The notes beneath the pieces are model-generated. The model had not been told where the DNA came from. It saw nothing but the letters and a program-made list of their open reading frames with translations, and ran no database searches. A stretch of 64,000 bases of DNA from Aureliella helgolandensis (GTDB lineage Bacteria > Planctomycetota > Planctomycetia > Pirellulales > Pirellulaceae): assembly GCF_007752135.1 (NCBI RefSeq), contig NZ_CP036298.1, positions 2,790,001-2,854,000 on the forward strand, written 5' to 3'. How positions within the stretch are numbered: the first letter of the stretch is position 1; every line of letters begins with the position of its first letter. Positions 1-6,834 of this stretch are shown here, one piece after another. The position numbers were made by a program, and so were the translations under genes.

Positions 1-549
1 CACGACCGTTTGGCCATGGCTGCGCGCCTCGCGAACTAAATCCAGGACTGAGGCGGTAACGGCCGGGTCGAGGTTGGCCGTCGGTTCATCCAGGATGACG
101 ACCGGGGCGCGGTTGCCCAGTACGATCGCCAGCGCCAGCTTTTGACGCATGCCTGTCGACATGAATGCCACGCGCCGAGAGACGTCTAGGTCGAGTCGTT
201 GCGCAACTGCTTGCGATCGGAGCAGTGAGCCGCAGGGGTGGAGTTCGGCAAACATCTCAAGGATTCGCGAGCCACGCATTGAGCGGTAGAGTCTCGCATC
301 GCCGGGAAGGTAGGCGACCTGCTGCCGGACTTGCAGACTGTGGTGCAAAATGTTGTACCCGCAAACGGCCCCCTGTCCGGACGTGGGGCGGACAAAGCCC
401 AGCAGGGAGCGTAGCAAGGTTGATTTGCCGGCGCCGTTGGGGCCCAGCAAGCCAAATACGATGCCTTGGGGGACCTGCAAATTGCAATCCACCAACGAGT
501 GGACTTCGCCAAATCGCTTGGATAGGCGGTTGGTTTCAATTGCCCACAC
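1..549 (-). CDS. ABC transporter ATP-binding protein, C-terminus cut by window edge
   Basis: This is the nucleotide-binding subunit of an ABC transporter, which hydrolyses ATP to drive a membrane partner that lies outside the window. Reading leftwards from a GTG at 549, the 183 visible residues contain a Walker A motif (GPNGAGKST), a signature-like segment (STGMRQKLALA) and a Walker B/D-loop (VVILDEPTANLDPA). The H-loop and the rest are beyond position 1. An AAAGGA ribosome site lies about 9 bases before the GTG and supports this start. The gene begins 16 bp after the manC stop, so the two are probably cotranscribed. The short signature (STGM rather than LSGGQ) resembles multidrug or ABC-2-type export ATPases, but the substrate cannot be inferred. 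Confidence 0.9.
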   Translation of the reverse strand, partial: MWAIETNRLSKRFGEVHSLVDCNLQVPQGIVFGLLGPNGAGKSTLLRSLLGFVRPTSGQGAVCGYNILHHSLQVRQQVAYLPGDARLYRSMRGSRILEMFAELHPCGSLLRSQAVAQRLDLDVSRRVAFMSTGMRQKLALAIVLGNRAPVVILDEPTANLDPAVTASVLDLVREARSHGQTVV

Positions 550-565
550 GAGGCGTGTGTCCTTT

Positions 566-1645
566 TTAGAGGAACTCGGTCCAGTCTCGGGCCTGCAGTT
601 GCTTCACGACTTCGCGCACCCGTTCTTCCTCTTGTTTAGGAGCGATTAGAGTGGCGTTGTCGGTGTGCACGACGATCATGTCCTGCATTCCTATGGTGAC
701 CAGTAGGTGGTCTTCTTTGCCCATGACGATCATGCGTTGCGACTGGATGGGCAGGTACTTTCCGCGTACGCAGTTGCCTTGTTCATCGGGCTCGGTCAGT
801 CGTCCGATGGCTTGCCAACTGCCTACGTCGTCCCACTGGAAGGGAGCCTCGATTACGGCAACATCTGGATAGCGTTCCATGACAGCGTAATCGATGGAGC
901 GGCCATCGATTTTCTCGAATTCACGCTGCAGGGTGACTGGAAAACTGGGGGTGCCCATGGCCGCCGAGATTGCATCGATTCGTTTCATCATCGCGGGCTC
1001 GTAGCGACGCAAGGCCTCTAGGATGGTGGCAGCACGCCACATGAAGATGCCACTGTTCCAGTCGTAGGCTCCGGAGGTCACATATTGTTCCGCGGTCTGC
1101 TGGTTGGGTTTTTCTCGAAATGAAGCCACGCGGAATGCTTTGGGGACGCCAGCGTCGGTGATGGCCTCGCCTCGCTGAACGTAGCCGAACGACTCGGCGG
1201 CATAGCTGGGGCGAATGCCGAAGGTGACGATGCGATCGGGCGACTGTTCGAGCAGCTTCATGCCACTCCGCATGCAGTTCTGGAATTGCTCGTCGGTGTC
1301 GATCACGTGATCCGCAGGCAGAACCAGCATGACACCATTGGGATCGGCGTTGGCAATGAGCGAGGCGGCCAACGCAATGCAGGCCGCGGTATCGCGTTTC
1401 ATCGGTTCCCCCACAATTTGTTCCGGGGGGACCTCCGGCATTTGCTGGCGGACTTGTTCCACCAAATGCTGATTGGTCATCACTAAAGTTTGTTCCGCGG
1501 AAACTAACCCCTGGAGTCGATCCATGGTGGTTTGCAGCATCGTTTTGTCCCCGACCAACTTCAGTAGCTGCTTGGGGTAACTATTGCGACTTGCTGGCCA
1601 AAATCGAGTTCCCGACCCACCTGCCATGATTACCGCATGTAACAC
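566..1645 (-). CDS. manC: Mannose-1-phosphate guanylyltransferase
   Basis: This enzyme makes GDP-mannose from mannose-1-phosphate and GTP in the cytoplasm, the donor for mannosylated or fucosylated surface polysaccharides. The N-terminus reads LHAVIMAGGSGTRFWPASR, the nucleotidyltransferase signature loop, followed by PKQLLKL. Further motifs are GEPMKRDTAACIALAA and LPADHVI, and the C-terminal half has FQWDDVGSW. The open frame extends upstream to 1807, but the GTG at 1645 has a GGGAG ribosome site about 7 bases before it and starts the protein exactly at the conserved fold, giving 359 aa, the usual length for the monofunctional enzyme. There is no phosphomannose isomerase domain. The ABC ATPase follows after 16 bp. 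Confidence 0.92.
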   Translation of the reverse strand: MLHAVIMAGGSGTRFWPASRNSYPKQLLKLVGDKTMLQTTMDRLQGLVSAEQTLVMTNQHLVEQVRQQMPEVPPEQIVGEPMKRDTAACIALAASLIANADPNGVMLVLPADHVIDTDEQFQNCMRSGMKLLEQSPDRIVTFGIRPSYAAESFGYVQRGEAITDAGVPKAFRVASFREKPNQQTAEQYVTSGAYDWNSGIFMWRAATILEALRRYEPAMMKRIDAISAAMGTPSFPVTLQREFEKIDGRSIDYAVMERYPDVAVIEAPFQWDDVGSWQAIGRLTEPDEQGNCVRGKYLPIQSQRMIVMGKEDHLLVTIGMQDMIVVHTDNATLIAPKQEEERVREVVKQLQARDWTEFL

Positions 1646-1929
1646 TACCGTCTCCCTGTACGTTGCTGAGCATCCAGTTGTCGTTTTCCAGTCGTCGCTT
1701 CTTGGTCTACCAGTGCGAGTTCTGGGCGGCTCCCAACCGTTGGATGGGGGGAGCGATGATCGTTCGCGGTCCGCACACCAATAACTCTGGCGGTGCCGGA
1801 TCAGCATTGTAGTCTAAGAGTGGACATTGAAACACGGCCTTAGACGGATCGGCAGATTCCGAGGGAATGGGAGCCGAGAGGAGTGTTTTCGGCAATCCGC
1901 ATGGTGGAGGAAACTCGCGAAATACTGGC

Positions 1930-3879
1930 TCAGTCGAATAGGCCATGGAGGTACCAATAGTTGGTCTTCAAGTCTCGGTAGACCCACCACCAGCTACCGC
2001 GAGTGGTCGTGAGGCGAAAGTACTCGCGTCGCGCGCTGGGACCACGCCACCAGCCACTTTCCAACCGTTCGGGCCCGATGGAGTGCACGACCGTGTGCCA
2101 GCTTCCTTGATACTTAAATTGCCAAGCTGGAGTGGTCCCGGCCGCAGCGGTGCTGCTTGGTGCGCGGTGTTCGGACACGGAGGGGGCACTTTGTGCAACG
2201 CCCCTGTGGCCGATGCTGTTGATGTCCGCTGGGACGTGTTGCCGAACTTCAATTGGTACCGCTGGGGATAGAAGATGAGTGGGACGCCGCAAGGGATCCT
2301 CGCGCGATGGTTCCGCTCGCTGCCGAGAGATCCGCGAGCTGAGCTTGCGCAGCGCATCTTGCTCGGTGCCATCTGGTCGTCGGCCAGTTAGGGGCTCAAG
2401 CGTATAAGCTAATTCGGGTTGCACATCTCTTTTCACGCGAGCTCGCAACACTTGTGCGCGTCCCAAGCGACTGCTTAGGGTGTCGATCAAGCGTCCCATC
2501 TGTTGCCGATTGTCGGCTTCGGCGACGGCAAATAGTTCGCTTTGCCGCCACTTCATCGGCGCCGTTAGCGTCGCTTGCAGGCAAACTCTCCCCAGAGGCG
2601 CCGCGACTTGGTTGCGGAAGTGTTGCTCTAGTTGTCCGACGAGCAACCTTTGCAAATGCTCCGCTTCGTTGGTTGGACGGAAGAGCCCCAGTTGGAGCAA
2701 TTGCGGTGTGGTGTCGACAAAGTCGAGGCGGCAGACGATTCGCAAAGCCCCCTCGCCTCGCTTTACCAATCGCTTGGCGAGTTCCAGGTTGAGCTGGCGA
2801 ACGACTTCCACGATGGTCTCGTGGTGCTGCGTGGGGAACTCAAGGGTTTGCTCCAAGCTCCAATCGGGTTGCCCATGCAAAGTGATTATGGATTCCTCGA
2901 TCTTGCCAAACAGTTGATCGAGTCGAGTGAGCAAGGGTTGGCCGAGGCGCGAGGCCATGCCATCGCGTGGTAATTGTCCCAATTGGCCAATGTTTCGAAT
3001 TCCGAGACGCTGCAGTGCGTCCAGAGTTGCCTGCTCTAGCCGAAGGGCTGCAAGCGGATAGCGGTTCAAAACATCGGTGGCCGTTTCCGGAGAGGCGATA
3101 TAGTAGCGGCAGGGAGGAGGAGGGGGGGCGGAGGTAGCCGCGGACTGCGAGTCGCTGTCTGCTGTCGAGGGGGGGGCGAGTTCCGGTGGCAGGGGGAGCA
3201 GTGAGTACATGGGACGGCCAGCGCGAGCTTCGCGGGTTGCGTAATTGGCAAAGGCCCAGGCCGTGGCCACGTTTCCGGCGAGCCCCAGGCAGCCAAAATA
3301 GTGCTGTTGGGAAAGCCACTTCGCTACCGATTTCAACAAAGCCAGCTCGCCACCAAACAGATTGGCGATTCCACTGACGTCTAGCAGGATGACTTCGGGG
3401 TGCAGTTGTGTGCGGCCCGCCCAGCGCTTTTTGTCGAGCGTTTCGAGCCCAACGAGCGGGCTAAACTGCTGAGCCTGTTCAACGAGTTGGCATAGAGTTT
3501 CCAGGTCCTCGGACGGGTCGTGTTCGCGGACGGTGGCATCGACCACTGCAGTGGCCTCCGATAGACGCATGCCGGGCTGAATTCCCTGTGCCCGAGCCGC
3601 GAGATTCGCAGCTGCAATAATCAAGCCTCGGCGTGCATCGCGGATGGAAAGGAGGAGCGGGGCGCTGGCCAGGCGTGGCTCGAGTGCTTGCACCCGCTGG
3701 ATCGACCAGTTGGGAAGCCAGATGCACAGCACTCGCTTCTCTCCCGCTTGCTTTCCAGAGTTTTGGTCGGCGAGCAGGCAGGCGGGCTGAACCGTCTCGG
3801 CCGCCCTAGTCTCGGGTGCCCCTGCCTTGGGGGATTGCGCAGGCGATAATGATTCCTGGGCGGTAAGATTGGGATCCAT
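1930..3879 (-). CDS. imuB: ImuB-like Y-family DNA polymerase homologue (catalytically inactive type)
   Basis: ImuB is a Y-family polymerase relative that acts as the adaptor of the ImuA-ImuB-DnaE2 mutasome in damage-induced translesion synthesis. The 649-aa product begins with about 48 low-complexity residues. The palm then starts with VLCIWLPNW where active Y-family enzymes carry a metal-binding Asp, and the second acidic site reads LLDVSGIANLFGG, not S-(I/V)-D-E. Loss of these acids is characteristic of ImuB. A finger/HhH region (QRLGIRNIGQLGQLP) and a little-finger-like region follow. The Trp-rich C-terminus (WWRGPSARREYFRL, WYLHGLFD) is typical of the family. The gene starts 18 bp after imuA, so the pair is an operon. 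No dnaE2 is in the window. Confidence 0.88.
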   Translation of the reverse strand: MDPNLTAQESLSPAQSPKAGAPETRAAETVQPACLLADQNSGKQAGEKRVLCIWLPNWSIQRVQALEPRLASAPLLLSIRDARRGLIIAAANLAARAQGIQPGMRLSEATAVVDATVREHDPSEDLETLCQLVEQAQQFSPLVGLETLDKKRWAGRTQLHPEVILLDVSGIANLFGGELALLKSVAKWLSQQHYFGCLGLAGNVATAWAFANYATREARAGRPMYSLLPLPPELAPPSTADSDSQSAATSAPPPPPCRYYIASPETATDVLNRYPLAALRLEQATLDALQRLGIRNIGQLGQLPRDGMASRLGQPLLTRLDQLFGKIEESIITLHGQPDWSLEQTLEFPTQHHETIVEVVRQLNLELAKRLVKRGEGALRIVCRLDFVDTTPQLLQLGLFRPTNEAEHLQRLLVGQLEQHFRNQVAAPLGRVCLQATLTAPMKWRQSELFAVAEADNRQQMGRLIDTLSSRLGRAQVLRARVKRDVQPELAYTLEPLTGRRPDGTEQDALRKLSSRISRQRAEPSREDPLRRPTHLLSPAVPIEVRQHVPADINSIGHRGVAQSAPSVSEHRAPSSTAAAGTTPAWQFKYQGSWHTVVHSIGPERLESGWWRGPSARREYFRLTTTRGSWWWVYRDLKTNYWYLHGLFD

Positions 3880-3897
3880 GGGAATATTCTGCTCGCA

Positions 3898-4677
3898 TCA
3901 GCCAGCTAGTGGCCGTGCGCGACGGGCAGGAGTAGCAGGCAGGATGTTGGCAGGCAGGGGAGAAACGCCGCGGCGTTTCTCGATGGCCGAGATCTTGCCT
4001 GTGCCAGAGTCGATTTGCAGACCCACGATTGCTCCTGCTTTCCCACCCCGGACACGCGCTAGCTGGACTTGTAAACGTCGATTCGACGAGGAGGCGGAGC
4101 GAACGAGCCACTGGACCTCCGCCCAACTGGGTTGATGACGTGCGGTGGCACTGCGCAGCAGTAGGGCTATGCCACCGCCTATCTCGGCAGCGAGTTGCAA
4201 GCGTCGAGCCGCCCGATCATCGATCCGGTCGAATTCGGCCACCACGGCTGCTACCGCCGAGGTCCGCAGCGCCTGGTCGGCAGCCCAGAGCGCATCGGCG
4301 CGAGACTCGGGGCGGACCAAAATTACCTGCTTCAGATCAATTCCACGGCTGGCAAGCGCTGGTGGATAAATGCGGTGTTGCGTATCGATCACCACCAGAA
4401 AACGCTGTTTGTCCTGTAGGGCTTCCGAGGCTGCGGCAAGCGCTAGTTGGGTAGCGCCACAAGCTGGGGTTAAACGCAGGTATTCCACGACGCTGCCAGG
4501 TAGGTAGCCCTTCTGGGGTAAACATTCGTCCAGCGGTTGGCAACCGGTGCTAAGTGCCTGTGTTTCTTGATGCCTGCGATGGGATGTTTCTAGCTGCTGA
4601 ATATCGCGAGTGAGCCGCTGTAGGACTTGCGTTTGCTCCGGGGGCTTCTCTGGCGAGCAGTGGTGCGTGGTATGCAT
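3898..4677 (-). CDS. imuA: ImuA-like RecA-fold protein of the mutasome cassette
   Basis: This is a RecA/SulA-like partner encoded directly before imuB; in characterised cassettes ImuA helps recruit or regulate the error-prone polymerase complex. The 259-aa protein shows LSTGCQPLDECLPQKGYLPGSVVEYL, the usual start of the RecA-like core. A beta-strand (RFLVVIDTQ) and a later VAAVVAEFD strand follow. A classical Walker A is not evident, since the position reads LTPACGATQLAL. The ATG at 4677 is preceded by AAAGGA with 8 bases of spacing, which decides against the upstream start at 4749. The last 30 residues are basic and proline-rich, and part of them is encoded by a perfect 22-bp palindrome (3960-3981), suggesting insertion of a repeat into the 3' end. 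Confidence 0.8.
   Translation of the reverse strand: MHTTHHCSPEKPPEQTQVLQRLTRDIQQLETSHRRHQETQALSTGCQPLDECLPQKGYLPGSVVEYLRLTPACGATQLALAAASEALQDKQRFLVVIDTQHRIYPPALASRGIDLKQVILVRPESRADALWAADQALRTSAVAAVVAEFDRIDDRAARRLQLAAEIGGGIALLLRSATARHQPSWAEVQWLVRSASSSNRRLQVQLARVRGGKAGAIVGLQIDSGTGKISAIEKRRGVSPLPANILPATPARRARPLAG
3960..3981. repeat. Perfect 22-bp palindrome inside imuA
   Basis: The sequence is self-complementary over 22 bases around the core GAAACGCCGCGGCGTTTC. It lies in frame within the 3' part of imuA and encodes the residues EKRRGVS. A near-identical palindrome (core GAAACGCCGCAGCGTTTC) occurs at 13141-13158 in the sulfatase gene. This suggests a dispersed repeat family that can sit inside genes. 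Confidence 0.75.
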
Positions 4678-4834
4678 CCTGTATATCCTTTCCGCCAGAG
4701 GTGGGTAAAAGAGCGTCTCAAGGGTAGAGTAGTCATTCAATGCTAGCAAACGAAGCGTTGCGGAACAATGATTTTCCCTTTATGGCGGGCACTCCAGACA
4801 CCTTCGGTCCCGGGCCCGGCCCAAAAGCAGAGAA

Positions 4835-4853
4835 TTTTGCGAGTACCGCAAAA
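4835..4853. promoter_or_regulatory. Candidate operator: 7-5-7 inverted repeat between imuA and the ATP-grasp gene
   Basis: TTTTGCG-AGTAC-CGCAAAA is a perfect 7-base inverted repeat with a 5-base spacer. It lies between two divergent starts, about 158 bp upstream of imuA and 24 bp upstream of the inferred ATP-grasp start. The arrangement suits a dimeric repressor site, and ImuAB cassettes are usually SOS-controlled. It does not match the LexA boxes I know from E. coli, Bacillus or alphaproteobacteria, so the regulator is unknown. Confidence 0.35.
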
Positions 4854-4876
4854 CACTACGGACAAGGACAACCATC

Positions 4877-5761
4877 ATCAAAACGGCACGCTTTCAAATC
4901 TGCGCCTACCTAACGCTCCAGCATCCAGAGGGCTATTTCTTCCATGATTCACTAACCCATGCACCGTTAAAAGAGCGGGGCTGGCAGGTGCAAGATGTGG
5001 TCTGGGATGAACCCAATACTGACTGGACACAGTTTGATGCCGTCGTCATCCGCTCCCCTTGGGGCTATCAACGCAATCCCCAAAAGTTCTTACAGACACT
5101 TAGGGAAATTGAAGCGGTGGGGACGCCCCTGCTCAATCCACTTCGCATCTGCCAATGGAATATCGACAAAAACTACTTGCGAAAACTTGGGGAACAAGGA
5201 CATCCCATCGTTCCGACCCTATGGTTCAATCGCCTTGCAGCGGACGAACTGCCGCACATCTTTGAGCAACTAGGCTCGGCACAAATCGTCGTCAAGCCCA
5301 CCGTAGGAGCGGGGGCCGAAGACACGTATTCTCTCAATCGCGACGATCCCCTGGGGTGGCAGGCGGCGCTTGACGCCTTTGCACTGTCGCCATTGATGGT
5401 GCAACCCTTTGTGCAGTCTGTGGTGACGCATGGCGAATTCTCCTTAATCTATTTTGGCGGACGGTTTAGTCATGCCATTGTGAAAAAGCCGAAACCCAAA
5501 GATTTTCGCGTCCAAGAGGAGCATGGTGGTGCGCTGAACGCCATCGAGGCTGACACGGAATTGTTGCGTGCGGCAGAGGGGATTCTCTCTACGGTGGGCC
5601 AGAAGTTGCTTTACGCACGGGTCGATCTGGTGCTTTTAGAAGATGGCGCGCCAGCCCTGATGGAACTAGAACTCATTGAACCATCGCTGTACTTTTCGTA
5701 TGCACCACTCGCGGCAACGCGATTTGCGGAAACCTTGGTGGAAATGCTTGCGGATTTCTAA
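4877..5761 (+). CDS. ATP-grasp domain ligase (RimK/DcsG-like), probable ATC start
   Basis: This is a stand-alone ATP-grasp protein of the type that joins a carboxylate to an amine through an acyl-phosphate. Visible features are an N-terminal Rossmann-like lobe ending in DAVVIRSPWGY, an IVVKPTVGAGAEDTYSL segment (ATP-binding lysine and loop), HGEFSLIYFGG, and ALMELELIEPSLYF near the C-terminus, where the metal-binding Glu and Asn/Glu normally sit. The first ATG/GTG/TTG in frame is a GTG at 4988, but the 111 bases before it clearly encode the missing N-terminal lobe. The frame stays open to 4772 with no ATG, GTG or TTG. An AAGGA at 4864-4868 lies 8 bases before an ATC at 4877, giving 294 aa. 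The substrate is unknown; prokaryotic glutathione-synthetase-like and cycloserine DcsG-like ligases are the nearest known types. Confidence 0.75.
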   Translation: MKTARFQICAYLTLQHPEGYFFHDSLTHAPLKERGWQVQDVVWDEPNTDWTQFDAVVIRSPWGYQRNPQKFLQTLREIEAVGTPLLNPLRICQWNIDKNYLRKLGEQGHPIVPTLWFNRLAADELPHIFEQLGSAQIVVKPTVGAGAEDTYSLNRDDPLGWQAALDAFALSPLMVQPFVQSVVTHGEFSLIYFGGRFSHAIVKKPKPKDFRVQEEHGGALNAIEADTELLRAAEGILSTVGQKLLYARVDLVLLEDGAPALMELELIEPSLYFSYAPLAATRFAETLVEMLADF

Positions 5762-6090
5762 CGCAGGACAACTCGTCGGCAGTAAAATTTATCTGGGGCC
5801 CTTGCGCTGGCTTTAGAGTGGAGCGGGGTTGCAATGCTACCGCGAAGCTTGCGTCTCCAATCGCGCTGTCGCGGCAAGCGTCACTGGTGTACGTCCCCAC
5901 CCGGGCTGTCGATTTCTTGGGCACCACAGAGGGCTAAACGCATGGCGAAAGCACAAGCTTCATTCAAGAGGACGATGCTTGCCGAACCCGCGCAGCTGGC
6001 AGAACAGGCAGCTCAGCGTTGAAGCTGGGGCGGCGCGCATCGTGGGGGCTGAACCCACGCCCGCGACACAGGCTGGGATCGAGTTGGTTG
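5762..6090. other. Intergenic, convergent gene ends
   Basis: About 330 bp lie between the ATP-grasp stop and the DUF98 stop. Short open frames on both strands have no family features or ribosome sites. I see no clear terminator hairpin. Confidence 0.5.
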
Positions 6091-6651
6091 CTAGGCAGCA
6101 AAGGTGTCTTCTGGAGCAACGATCTCCAAGAGCTCGACGGCCGGTTCGCCATCGCAATAGATGAGAGCGGTGCGACCATAGGTGATGTGTCCCACTGAGA
6201 CTTGGAACAATCCAGCTAGTTCTGCAGCGCAGGCCACTTTCCAGAGGTGGTGCAGGCGGACATGCCGTAAGACATTGTGGTTAATCAAGACCCGTCCCAG
6301 AGGAGTCTGCTGCGCCATGATTTCGTCGCGTACGACCGGTTGCAGGGCGGCCAGGGCGAGTCGGACGATACCGAATTGGACCACGCGTCGATCGCTGCGG
6401 CGGCGCAACAGAATTTTTCGCAGGTAGTGGGTTTCGTCTAAGCGGCTCTCCATGACTTCGACATCCACCTGGCACCCGTGACGGCGTTCTACCGTTACTG
6501 TCATATGCGACTCGTGTGCCAACATTGCTTGGTAGGCTTCCGGGGCATCGCACGGTTCGGAGTGTGAAAACTCACCGAGTTCGGACTGCCGCGGATAGAA
6601 CAAGGACACGAGGTCCTCCAATTCCGCGGAAGGTGGTGTCGCTCTGGTCAT
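6091..6651 (-). CDS. DUF98 / chorismate-lyase-like (UbiC fold) protein
   Basis: The 186-aa protein resembles the DUF98 branch of the chorismate pyruvate-lyase fold. It has MLAHESHMTVTVE near the front, a central YLRKILL, then QQTPLGRVLI followed by SVGHITYGRTALIYCDGEPA and the terminal LLEIVAPE. The Arg before the small-ligand pocket, the PLG turn and the late Glu match family positions. UbiC makes 4-hydroxybenzoate from chorismate; for DUF98 the reaction is not established. The ATG at 6651 is used here; a TTG at 6681 in frame is the alternative, and GAGAGG lies directly before the ATG, so neither start is secure. It follows the prenyl synthetase gene on the same strand, with a 116-bp repeat element in the gap, so a role in isoprenoid or quinone-like metabolism is an inference. 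Confidence 0.65.
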   Translation of the reverse strand: MTRATPPSAELEDLVSLFYPRQSELGEFSHSEPCDAPEAYQAMLAHESHMTVTVERRHGCQVDVEVMESRLDETHYLRKILLRRRSDRRVVQFGIVRLALAALQPVVRDEIMAQQTPLGRVLINHNVLRHVRLHHLWKVACAAELAGLFQVSVGHITYGRTALIYCDGEPAVELLEIVAPEDTFAA

Positions 6652-6717
6652 CCTCTCACTTTCTGAAAATCTGCTTAGCAATGAGCAGTAAACAAGTCCG
6701 TTGTTTCTGAAGCTTTG

Positions 6718-6833
6718 CGGGCTGTTGATTTAATCGCAATTTGAATTTTAGTGCGGAGGTAGTATCCTTAATTGACTTGTAGCGGAGGTTATCTTTCCTT
6801 GCTCACGCGGCGGGTTACTATTTCAACAGCCCG
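6718..6833. repeat. 116-bp element with 11-bp inverted ends, copy A
   Basis: The ends are CGGGCTGTTGA and its exact complement TCAACAGCCCG. The element ends one base before the stop codon of the prenyl synthetase gene. Copy B (49042-49157) has the same length and ends in the opposite orientation, with shared subterminal blocks (TTTAAT after the left end, ACGCGGCGGGTTA before the right end) but a diverged middle. It carries no coding capacity, so it is MITE-like or a structured intergenic repeat. Confidence 0.8.
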
Positions 6834-6834
6834 T

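Noticed and set aside
4750-4876. Classical LexA box upstream of imuA
   Set aside because: No E. coli, Bacillus or alphaproteobacterial LexA consensus found; only the 7-5-7 dyad was kept as a weak candidate.
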